From Sporodiniella umbellata (Eukaryota; Mucoromycota; Mucoromycetes; Mucorales; Rhizopodaceae), in NCBI GenBank assembly GCA_025677835.1, contig JAIXMR010000009.1:248001-312000 (forward strand): DNA of 64,000 bases. The letters run 5' to 3'. The notes beneath the pieces were generated by a model, which worked only from the letters and a program-made list of their open reading frames with translations, was not told the DNA's origin and did not search any database. A program made the position numbers and the translations under genes. Positions 20,105 through 30,194 of the stretch are shown here, piece after piece; positions within the stretch are counted from its first letter, which is position 1; the number at the start of each line of letters is the position of its first letter.

Positions 20105-20395
20105 ATCATAATGATTTCTTACCAAAGCATTCCAATGCAAAATAACGGCAAAGTGTTTTTAAGTCGCTTTAGAGAGCTATAGGCATCAAAAATTCCTGCG
20201 CTAAAGGTTTCTGACTGTAAAAGTTTTCCCCCTTTAAGCCTGTTCTTGACAACCGACCAAAACTACTCAATTAAGCTCAATTCTGGAGAGTACGAAGAAA
20301 GCTGCACGTATTTATATTCTCTCTTGACTATATATCTTCCGATGTCTTCTTGCTTGTGTACTGACACATTGTAAGCTATTATTTGGTGCTATAAA
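20105..20395 (-). pseudogene. Decayed IS630/Tc1-mariner-type DDE transposase fragment
   Basis: Reading the minus strand gives, in one frame, NVSVHKQEDIGRYIVKREY, LSSYSPELSLIE, a stop codon, then FWSVVKNRLKGGKL. This matches the C-terminal catalytic part of IS630/Tc1 transposases (typically DNAxIHK, then LPPYSPELNPIE, FWSxLKN). The second catalytic Asp appears to be changed to Tyr, and there is at least one in-frame stop, so it is dead. Neither terminal repeats nor the N-terminal half could be recognised. Confidence 0.75.
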
Positions 20396-20670
20396 TATTT
20401 TTTTTTGTGCCAAGTGATTTAAAAAAAGAGTATACCAAAACAGAACGCCATTAAAATGCTGTCATTGTACAACGTTATATTGAGTAAGAAGAAATAAGAA
20501 GGGAATTTAAGTTGAGAGATTATCCTCAAGTAACACACAATACAGTTGAACTTTAAAAGTGGAAGTAAAAAAAAAAAAAAAAAAAAGAATAAATAGTTGT
20601 AGGCTTACCTTGGCCCTTTTCCTTTCTTTACTTTTTCTCTTTCTTTCCTTTACAAACTTTCAAAAAAATA

Positions 20671-21580
20671 ATGCTTGTTAAGTTCAGTGTTGTTTTCTCT
20701 GCTGTGTCGCTTTTGATCTCTACTGTGAGCGCAAGTGGGCAGATCATTCAGATCGTTGATTCCACCAACTTTTGTACATTTTTACCGCCTTCAAGCGAAA
20801 CAGACCGGGTGATCTCTGATACAGAGTACAATGCAAACGCTTTCTGTATGGGAAGCACTCCTAAAGCAACAGGGGCTGAGAAGATACCAACAGGGTTTAT
20901 TCAATCTGCTCACTATGTAAAGACAGACAACTATGTTCAAATCACCGGTCAAATCGATCCCAGTAAAGCTAATTTAATTAGCACGGATGATGGTGGACAG
21001 TATGATATCAGAGCTCCTATGGGGGCCTCTTGCGTGGATTGGGATTACTTTATTAACCTAATTGAACCCTCTGGAAGGGACTATTGTATTCGTTGCTGTG
21101 TAAAATCCCTATATACCAATATACATATGAGTGTTCTTATCTCTATTCTTATTTTAGAACAATCCCACTGACTGTAACCGTGGTATTTCTGAAAAAGGGT
21201 GTGGGCGTCTTGTACCTGGGGACTACAGTGGACCTAACGGCTCATCACCTTCTGATGCTGTCTCTTCTACTTCCGCTGCCGCTTCCTCCTCCGCCTCAGC
21301 TGCAACATCCTCTTCTGCAACATCCTCTTCTGAAGCTTCCTCTTCAGTTACTTCTAGCTCTACTGTACCTTCCAGCTCGGCCAGTGTATCCTCTGCTGCT
21401 GTTTCATCCGCGGTGCAAAGCATTGTGTCTTCTGCCTCAGTTGTTGTATCTGCCTCTTCTTCTGCTCCTGCTTCTTCAGGGTCCGTCAAAGACCAATCAA
21501 TCAATGCTGCAGGTCTCGCAGAGCCTATGTATTTGGTTACATTAGCTGGCGCTCTTCTCTCTTCCGCTTTGTTTTTGTAA
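20671..21580 (+). CDS. Secreted GPI-anchored-type surface protein, Ser/Ala-rich stalk
   Basis: A 283-residue protein from exons 20671-21099 and 21158-21580. It has a signal peptide (MLVKFSVVFSAVSLLISTVSA) and a Cys-containing globular region of about 170 residues: QIVDSTNFCTFLPP, DTEYNANAFC, YVQITGQIDPSKANL, GGQYDIRAPMGASC, DYCIRCC, and GCGRLVPGDYSGP. A Ser/Ala-rich stalk of about 75 residues follows, then a C-terminal hydrophobic tail (YLVTLAGALLSSALFL) typical of GPI attachment. I recall similar domains in uncharacterised cell-surface proteins of Mucoromycota and Basidiomycota, without known function. The leader is preceded by a CT-rich stretch (20612-20656). Confidence 0.82.
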
Positions 21581-23397
21581 AACACATTTTTATACACACG
21601 CACATACGTACCCAAAAAAAAAAAAAACATATATATCTTTGGTCTTGTGTTACTTTTTTAATAAACATTTGAAAATCAGTTTCTATATAATATATACTGT
21701 CTGTGCTTTATTCTGGATATAGTGTATTTTTTTCGTACATTTACGATTTCAAGTGGCTCTCTTAAAGTCCCCTGTGTTTTCAAAGTAGACAAGTGTAAAT
21801 TTTAGACAAACTAGCTATTGAACTCGTTAGTAATGAGATTGTAAAGGGGAAAATTTGTGACAGAAAGAGGAAGTATATAATATGACTGTCAGTTTACTAC
21901 CAAAATGCATACATATATAAAACTAACTAGTCTAGTTGTATGTCTTTAGCCTTACTATTCTTATCAACCATACGTTTGTCGGGTTTCTATTAGAGAATTA
22001 AAAGCACCACTAACGCGTGAAAGTATATCATGTACAGGTATCCAAGCCCAAATTTGGCGCTTTTTGATACTTTCAAACAGGCAATACAGAAAAAACATTA
22101 TACTGATAAAATATTCCCTTAAAAACAAAAACTACTTTTAAGCTGTCGAGTGCAGTTCTGAACTAATACCCGATTTCTTTTTTCTTTTTTGAATTTCGAC
22201 ATCAATAGATCGAGAAATCTAGCTTAGAACTACCTGACATTAGTTTAATTGTTGTAAGCTTCAATAAACATTGCTTTTAAGTATATTCCTGTTCATATTT
22301 ATTATTTTTAACGAGAAGTAGCTGTAGTATGCATTTATAAACAAGTGCCATTTTTTTTTTTTTTTTTACGCTGTCTTTTTAGTCACAAATATCATTTGAT
22401 TGTGCTTTCTTTTTTTTTCGAAGTTTTCGATAGTGGTACATTGATCATTGTGTTGGTATCACATCAGCTGATAAGAATTACTCTATACTCTTTTTTTTTT
22501 GTTTAATATCGAATCTTGAATGACTCGTGGTGATAGTCTCCTTTTGAACAATAAAAGCAGTAGAGAAGTTTTCCTCAAGATGTTGCTACACTAAGTAATT
22601 AATACAAAGACAAAAAAAAAATGCTTCTGCTTCTGTTAAGCCTTAAAACCTTTGATGTATATATATTGGGTCGAATAAGAACATAATTCAATTTTAGCGT
22701 TTTCTTATCCCCAAGGGCTATTTCTGGATATAAGCTCTCCCACAAAATGGCACCACCCTAATCCGTGGATATCTTAACCAGGATACCTAAAAAAAGCTTT
22801 GTCTACAAAACGTGATGTCAGTAAGGGTCCTGTATGGTGTTTGTGTATTCTGAAGGAAGGTTTTTTTTTCCCATGTAATCCATTTCAGGAAATGTTCTAC
22901 ATGTTACTGGAAAAACGGCCTCTTGTTCAATTCTCATTATTGCAAAAGAAAATCAACAATTTCAAGTAGTATCAATAATGTATTTAAAAGAGAAGGGTCA
23001 AGTATTTTATTGGCTGGCCTTTTTTTTTTTGCTTATTTGATTTTCTAGCTTGAACCCTCTTTTTTGTATTACCTTTTGTGTAATGTTACATTTATATAAT
23101 TCCTAATCGGTTTGTGAATGGGCTGTCTAAGCATATATACATAGTAGACATAGCATAGTTCAGGCATAAACAGCACTGAGACTATAAACTGGAACCTGAT
23201 CAATTTTGAATACTAGACAAAAATAACTAGGTCAATATCACAAGTAAAAAAAAAAGAGTTTTTGCTCAGCGTACTTTTTTAATGCCTTGTGTAAGCTTGG
23301 TTTGCGTTGCCGTCACAAAAGACTGAAAAACAAAGGTTACCTGTCTACTTTTTTCTAGAAACTCGCCATCCCTTTTCTTACAAAGCTTACAATAAAT
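21581..23397. other. 1.8 kb intergenic region
   Basis: Unusually even AT-rich DNA with only short T/A runs and no supported gene. It may contain the upstream exon, if any, of the kinase gene at its right end. Confidence 0.5.
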
Positions 23398-24582
23398 ATG
23401 AGCGGTACATTTGCCTTCATCGAAAAAGAAGTAAATCAGAATGGCACGGTCATGGCTGTTAAGAATTACAGAAAGCATTCTGGGCATGCCCTCATTCAAC
23501 ACTACCAACAGGAACTTAAAGCTTTTAGACAACTAGGCATTACTGAGGTTGAGGAAGCCAAAGCAAAAAACGTAAACAATTAGATATGCAAGTGTATTTG
23601 TTTCTTCCCCTCTTCCCTTTTTATTTTCTGTCTTTTTGAAAAAAATATATTGAGAAAAATCGTTAGATTGTGTACTTGATCGACTTGCGCGAAACCAGTC
23701 AATGCTATCAACTGTTGTTACCCTTTTATGACCAGACTTTAGCTAGAGTAGCTAAAGAATGGTGTAAACATTCCAGACGGCATTTAGCATATGATTTTAT
23801 TCGACAAGTAGGCAATGGCATAGCTTTTTTGCAAGAAAAAGACCTTGTTCATTGTGACTTGTCACCACAAAATATTTTACTGGATAGTAGAGGACGCATG
23901 TATATTAGCGACTTTGGATGTTCGCAAACAAAGGACCATACAATTGCTCCAAACGCGGAACTTGGAACAAGGTATAAAAAAAACAAAAAAAAAAAAAAAA
24001 GCACCGCATGTATATGAAAAGGAAAAATACTGAGGTTTGTCATGTGTAGATGGTATACAGCGCCAGAGCATCTGTTTGGATACAAAGTTTATGCGTTTAC
24101 TTCTGACATCTGGTCATTTGGTGCTATTTTTGCTGAGCTACTTTTAGGAAAGCCTTTGTTTGCTGGAGATGGTGATTTGGAACAAATAGGGATAGTAACA
24201 AGGGCTTTGGGGAAACCTTCTGAAGATGTAAAGAAAGTAAGAAGATGTGGATGAAGATATGGATATGGATATAACATTGTTTTTTTTTTTTTTTTGTAAA
24301 TATCAGGAACTAGAAATCTATCCAGATTTTAACAAACTTCATTTTTTCACTGTGGATGATTTGAGTAGTGATGAGGAAGAAATATCTGACGATGAACGCC
24401 CTTGTTTTAAAAGCTTAACAGAAATGTTAGTTGATGCTGGCTTCTTGGATCAGGACAGATGCTTAGTGACCAGCATGTTGACTTTATCAAGAAAAAACCG
24501 TGCTACTTTAAACGAAGTAAAAAAGAAGAACAGGAGCCTTTTTGAATCATTAGCTAATAACCTTCAAATTGAAAACATTTAA
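23398..24582 (+). CDS. Divergent CDK-like (CMGC) protein kinase
   Basis: A 313-residue kinase from exons 23398-23571, 23667-23971, 24050-24236 and 24307-24582. Visible motifs are TVMAVKNY with the ATP lysine, LVHCDLSPQNILLD (catalytic loop, with Cys in place of the usual Arg of HRD), ISDFGCSQ (DFG intact), TRWYTAPEHLFG, DIWSFGAIFAELLLGKPLF, and a CMGC-like insert with LGKPSED. The C-lobe ends in an acidic insert and a helical tail. The Gly loop is only partly present (SGTFAFIEKEV), so the start at 23398 may be internal to a larger gene with an unseen first exon. The WYTAPE/CDK20-CAK-like pattern is the nearest resemblance; the pathway is unknown. Confidence 0.78.
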
Positions 24583-24772
24583 CACTGTATAGATTCTTTT
24601 TACATAGATTAGACAAAAAACCACAACCCGTTCTTATCCCCCTTTTTTTTCCTATTTTTTTTTTTTTTTTCAAGTTCATAAAGTAATGGCAGACAAATCA
24701 ATAATATAAAGCGCGTATTTTGATTGGATATAAAACATTCCACATAAATCTACAGGAACTGAAAGGACCCTC

Positions 24773-24779
24773 TATATAA
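24773..24779 (+). promoter_or_regulatory. TATA-like element before USP-domain gene
   Basis: TATATAA, 50 bp before the start codon and followed by a CT-rich leader. The position is a little close for a TATA box unless the 5' UTR is very short. Confidence 0.3.
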
Positions 24780-24828
24780 CCAGGATTTCATCTCTCTTTC
24801 TATATATAAGAAACTATATTTTTTTTAT

Positions 24829-26166
24829 ATGGAGCCTAAAAGTAGCTACGATGATACAGAAAACAGCAACCCTTCTTCGGTACATCCCTTGGATTTATCG
24901 GGTATGATACCCCTGACAACAGAAGAGCCAGTCCGAAGATTGTGGTTAAAGAAGGAACTCGAAAAAGTAAACAATCCAGAGACACATGGTGCAACCAAAG
25001 AAGGTATAGCTTTTGCCAGTCCTCCAGCGCCTCAAGGTCAAAACAAGATTGAAAACTCTGAGGAATCAGTAAGAGTCAAAGGCGAGGATATTATGGTGTG
25101 TCTCTCTCGGCAAATATCCGATTACCAAGAAGAAGCGGAAGAGTCAGAAGAGGAAGATATAGATCCCGAGCTACTGGACACCACAGAGAAAAACAAACAT
25201 ATCCCTTATGAGCCTACACCTCCCATTTCCCGAGACGCTTCAGATCAGTCTATTCATCATCAGAGCGATCAAGTACGCAACCAACTATTAGTATTTGCCG
25301 AACATGTGACTGTTGACGAAAGTCCCAATCGACGGACAGTCGCTCATTTTTACGGCGCAGGAATTCACGGTAGTCTTCCTAGCCATCTCGAAAGTCGCCC
25401 GTCCCGTCGGATTTATATGTTGGCTTACGATTTCAGTGCCGAAAGCGTCAATGCGCTGGAGTGGGCAATAGGATCTATCATGCGGGATGGAGATGAAATA
25501 CATATCGCAGTAGTTTCCAACCGTGACGATAACCCAGAAATTGTCAAAGCAAGCGGTTTAGATAAAAAAAGCGAGGTGAGCCTACCTAACCCTGTTTCCG
25601 TCTATTTATATGTTCAATAGCTAAGTAAAATATCCATGGCTGTGACAACGAAAGCAAAGGAGGTAATGGGAAAGATGATGTTGTTCAATGTTAAGCTGGT
25701 GACTCATGCTATGATGGGGCGTGTGAAAGATAAATTGAATACACTTGTAAGTGATTGGGCAATACAGTCGTGAACAAAGCTGTCTTTGACCACCCCTTTT
25801 TTTCTTTATAAACAAAAGATGCGTGAGCATAGCTTTACTATGGTTATTTGCGGTAGTCGCGGTCGAAGTCCTGTTAAAAGGTAAATAGAGGGTTTGTTTT
25901 AATGCATCAAAGATCAGTTTAAACTTAAGAGAACAGGCTGCTGATGGGGTCAGTATCTACCTATTTAGTTCATAGCTCGCCAGCACCTGTAGCGGTAATT
26001 CGAATGCCCTATGTGAATGAACCAGAAAGCAAACAGCTTACTCAAGCACATTCATTAAGTGAACGTAAGTTTTTTTATTGTTATGTTTTACAAATCATTC
26101 AATTAAGAAAAAAAAACGGTAGGTGTAAAATCAGGAAAACTCAAGGTAGACGAGCTGCGTTCTTAG
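24829..26166 (+). CDS. Universal stress protein (UspA-like) domain protein
   Basis: A 368-residue protein from exons 24829-25575, 25621-25746, 25819-25880, 25937-26064 and 26123-26166. The first 190 residues are acidic and disordered (EEAEESEEEDIDPELL). The Usp domain follows: RRIYMLAYDFSAESVNALEW (strand 1 and helix 1), GDEIHIAVVS, a long helix, then the nucleotide-binding loop MVICGSRGRSPVKRLLMGSV and the last strand APVAVIRMP. The G-x2-G-x9-GS spacing is that of ATP-binding Usp proteins. Similar proteins in fungi carry an N-terminal disordered half. The role is not known beyond stress-linked nucleotide binding. Intron 4 ends at GGTAG (26122) and leaves a 15-codon last exon. Confidence 0.85.
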
Positions 26167-26841
26167 AACCCGCTTTTGGAGACGCAAAATAAAAGTAGCC
26201 ACAGACTGAACACGTCTTATTTCCTTTTGGGCTCTGTTATCTAGCGATATTCTATTGGACTAACAGTTTTGGATGAATATAGCTTCACTCTATATGATCT
26301 CTTTAATAATGTTTTTTATTGGTATATGTTCAATTCCGCTCTTGTGCGAATTATGGATGAGAACTTTCAAATTTATTCAGTCCAATCAAAAAACCAAAAC
26401 TGCTACCCCACCCGTTTTTCTTTGTCTCAAATTGGTACCCCATAGCTTTAAGCGCAATCTAGTGTTAATACAATTTAATTAACGAAAGGCTTATCTAAAA
26501 TGGCTTTAGCGCTTTTTGTCTATTTTTTGGAGTTGTACGACATGTAGTCAAGTGAGGATAACAGGCATTAGTATTTGTTCTTGAAACCAAAAAAGTAGAC
26601 CAGAAAAAAAAGGAAAGATAAGGTTTTATAATTGTTTTTGTTTCCTGCTTTCTTTAGATGAACTGCTCTAAAAGCAGTAGCTGTGATGAGAATAGGTTGC
26701 ACCAACTATTCGCATTTATCATCCTCTTCATCACTTTCTATTTAAAGTAGTAGTCTGAAGTCTATGTCTTTTTTTTCTCCCTTTTCGTATTTTCTTCTTT
26801 TTCTTCTCTGTATATTTATTTCGGTTGTATTTTATTAATCA
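26167..26841. other. 0.7 kb intergenic region
   Basis: AT-rich region between the Usp gene and methyltransferase B, with a CT-rich leader just before the latter (26768-26810). A 69-codon frame at 26273-26482 is hydrophobic noise. Confidence 0.5.
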
Positions 26842-28232
26842 ATGGGGAATAAACTGTCGCTGTCTATCAAAAAGAAATGTAATTATTTAAAACACTTTGC
26901 AGGATCTACAAAATCTAATTCGTTGAATAACACTAATAAAAAGTCAACATTAAAAATAATGAAACCGATAGTAGCCATACTAGTTCAGAGTCAACTGAAA
27001 AGAAGCCCTCTCAAGCCTCACATATTTCATATTGGTTTCCAAATCACTACGAAGAACTGGATAGACTAAGCAGTGTAAGTCGCTTATTTCTGCGCGATTT
27101 GTTTGTCTGTATATACATCCTGTTCTAAATATATATGTGGGTTATAAAGCAACATTTTGCTCTAAAGGTGCTTTTTGAGGGGTATAAACATAAACTCTTT
27201 CTGTAAAAAGAAGTAATTAAGCTGCTCATATGACTCTTTTTTTTTTTTTAGAAACGTCTCAAACCAGATTCTGTCAAAGATTGATTTGAACTCTTCGCTT
27301 GTATTGGATTTAGGATGTGGCCCTGGAACCTGGATTATGGTAAACTATCTATATTTTTTTTTTTTATAATCTGATCTTATCAGCTCAAAATAACAGTAAC
27401 ACACTGTATTCTCAGGATGTAGCCACAGAATATCCAGGTAGCAAATTCCACGGTATTGACATTTATGAGATATTTCCAAACGAAATTCGACCTCCCAACG
27501 TTGAATTTCAAGTGCATGATGCTCTTCAGGGGATCCCTTTCCCAGACAACACCTTTGATCTTGTTCACCTAAGAATGTTTATCATCTCAGTCGAAAAAAA
27601 CGAATGGCCAATTATTATCCGAGAGATATACCGAGTTTTAAAGCCAGGTGGATTCATTCAGTGCTGTGAGGCTGGGATGATTGTAAAAAAAAAAAAAAAG
27701 AAGAAAACAAAAGAATATATATATATATATATATATATCGATGCTTACAAACAGTATTTTATGTAGGACCAAGGAAGTGACTTCGTTTTAAAGATTGGGA
27801 AAGCATGTAATATATACTCGGCACATTCGGTTTAGTTTACGGTTCATTTTTGTTAGTTACAAAGACTATTACAGACAGAGGCCAAGACCCTTATATTGGA
27901 ATTGACATGGAGAAAACTCTAGAAAAGGGCAACTTTAACGTTCTCGAATTTGAAAAGAAAGAAATCGATTACAGTAAAAGATTTCATCAAGTGTATACTG
28001 AGTATTAGATTCATGTATTGTGATTTTTCGTATTTTAGGCAAAAAGGATATGTTGACTAAAGACTTCCTTTGGATTATGGTACAACTGTTGAAAAGCTGC
28101 AGACCTGAAATGGAGCCTCGTATTAGCAATTCTTCAGAGCCTTGGGAAAATATACTAGAAAAATTCCAGGAAGGGCTTCAAATGCAACCCGCATCTATTT
28201 GGACTATTTATCGCTGCGTTGGACAAAAGTAA
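26842..28232 (+). CDS. Class I SAM-dependent methyltransferase with N-myristoylation signal (paralogue B)
   Basis: A 301-residue paralogue of the 12942 gene. Eight exons: 26842-26878, 26944-27074, 27150-27181, 27252-27339, 27416-27682, 27767-27806, 27857-27973 and 28039-28232. The leader MGNKLSLSIKKK again offers Gly2, Ser6 and a polybasic patch. A first intron (26879-26943, ending CACTAATAAAAAG) explains an apparent frame break near 26940. The domain shows QHFALKVLFEGNV, VLDLGCGPGTWIM, FHGIDI, IPFPDNTFDLVHLRMF and YRVLKPGGFIQCCEAG. Exons of 32 and 267 nt are identical in length to those of paralogue A, which proves common descent. Intron 5 carries a TA microsatellite (27717-27738). Substrate unknown; membrane attachment is inferred from the leader. 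Confidence 0.88.
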
Positions 28233-28524
28233 TAAATTAAGACAAAACCTCTAGCTACTGCGTTTTTTTTTCCTTTTATTTAAAAACAACCCAAATGTTT
28301 AAAGTTACACCTCCTTTGACTGATAAGATTAAACACTTTTCAAACTACCCTCAAACCAGCCTATCACTAAGACAGATGGCAATGATAGGCATGTGTATTT
28401 TTTTTAAAAAAAGAATAATGAAACGGTGTACGAGCCTTTATATAATATAGGGCGCCGACCTTTGCCTTTCTCTTTCTTTAGAGCAAGTCAGTTTCTACAA
28501 GGTATATTAGCTTAGTTATCTTAT

Positions 28525-30014
28525 ATGTTGGATCTTAACGCTTTCTATACTCAACATAAAATAACGGCAATATTTGCAACAGAAGAACTGGCTATAAGAC
28601 TTGCGCATCGGATTAAAGATTTCGAAGAGCTCCCACCTGTTTTGAGAAACATACCTTCAATTGTTAAAGTCAAAAATTTATATATGCACTCTTTCAAGGT
28701 AAGTGATTAGGTAACAATAGTATTCCTTCTTAAAGAACAAGATACGAAATTTTTTAGGATTTGGTCGATTTGCCTTCAGTTAAATTAACTTCAGAAATGA
28801 AAACAGATCTCAGGAGCGTAAACAAGCAACTTGTATCAACACATACAACCAAATGCAGTTCAAATCATTTCAAAAAAATGCATCATAAGAAAAGTTATAT
28901 CACGGCCCCTTCTATTTATAGGTATGGGATTGAGTTTATACAGCTGGCTTAAACATCATATTAAATAATAGTTACTTTAAACAAGATTATACGATTCCCT
29001 GCACACCAAACATGCTGGAATATACAAAGAACTTGGTTATGACTATCGAGACGATTAAAAAAAACCATGAATCAGTAGTGATTAATATGGCGCAGGGATT
29101 TTTGGATTATCAACGACAAGTAGAAAACAACGTACTCGTAACAGATTTTCAAAGCTTTCTGGATCGTTTCTACCTGTCTCGGATAGGAATTCGTATGCTT
29201 ATTGGCCAGCACTCAGCTCTATACAAAAACCAAAACACAGCTGAGTTTATAGGTATTGTATGCACTAAGACAAAGATCAAGGAAATAGTTGAAGATGCTA
29301 TAGAAAACGCTAGATTCATCTGCGAGGATTACTACAGCTTGCTTGAAGCTCCAAAAGTTCAGCTGATTTGTCCTAAAGATATTGAGTTGATATATGTTCC
29401 ATCTCATCTTAACCATATGGTTTTCGAACTTTTAAAAAATTCCTTAAGGGCAGTTGTTGAGCGTTTCGGGAAAGACAAAAGCGAAGCAAGTCCACCTATA
29501 AAAGTTATTATTGCCTGTGGCAAGGAGGACGTAACTATCAAAATATCCGATGAAGGAGGCGGAATACCTCGATCAAGTATTCCTAAAATATGGAAATACT
29601 CAGTAAATACTCTTGAAAAATTTCTTAATACATGATACTTATAGTGCTTAGTACACCACTGCAGAAGTACAAACCATACCGTTTGAGTTTAAGGAAACAG
29701 AATATAAAGCTCCTATAGCAGGCTTTGGCTATGGTCTTCCTATATCCAGGCTGGTAAATATAGTTACACGTATATCTGCATAGACCACAGAATTAAAAAA
29801 AAAAATCGCGTGTATTAAAACATACTTTATTTGGAAAAACAAAAGTATGCTAGATACTTTGGAGGAGACTTAAAAGTCATATCAATGGAAGGGTACTTTG
29901 TCGGAAAAAAAAGTATGATTTACTGATTACAAACTGACTTTTTTTAGGCATGGAACTGATGCCTATATACAACTAAATCGTCTTCCTAACAGCGATGAGC
30001 CGCTGGGCATTTAA
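28525..30014 (+). CDS. Pyruvate/branched-chain alpha-keto acid dehydrogenase kinase (PDK family)
   Basis: A 394-residue mitochondrial-type protein kinase from exons 28525-28698, 28758-28921, 28972-29602, 29652-29753, 29846-29892 and 29948-30014. It has the N-terminal helical domain (ATEELAIRLAHRIKDFEELP, KNHESVVINMAQGFLDYQ, LSRIGIRMLIGQH) and the GHKL ATP-binding domain with the N box FELLKNSLRAVVE, G1 box SDEGGGIPRS and G2 box GFGYGLPISRLYARYFGG, ending GHGTDAYIQL. These enzymes phosphorylate the E1 component of pyruvate or branched-chain dehydrogenase complexes and shut them down. The visible start lacks a clear mitochondrial presequence, so an upstream exon may be missing. It converges on the acyl-CoA oxidase gene. 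Confidence 0.92.
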
Positions 30015-30194
30015 ACCACCCTGCAAAAAATAAAAACAAAACAAAGGCTTAGTGTATACCAAAACACTTCAAAATGCATTAAAGCGGCGTTGGTTCGCAC
30101 TATATATCCGCTGTTGTGAGCTTGAAAGGCACAACAACAGCAAGTTTATTGGAAATTATTACCAAATTAATTTTTGTAAGTAATAAGCGTTGTT

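Noticed and set aside
21223..21630. 135-codon Glu/Ala-rich frame antisense to the surface-protein stalk
   Set aside because: It is the complement of the Ser/Ala repeat codons, not an independent gene.
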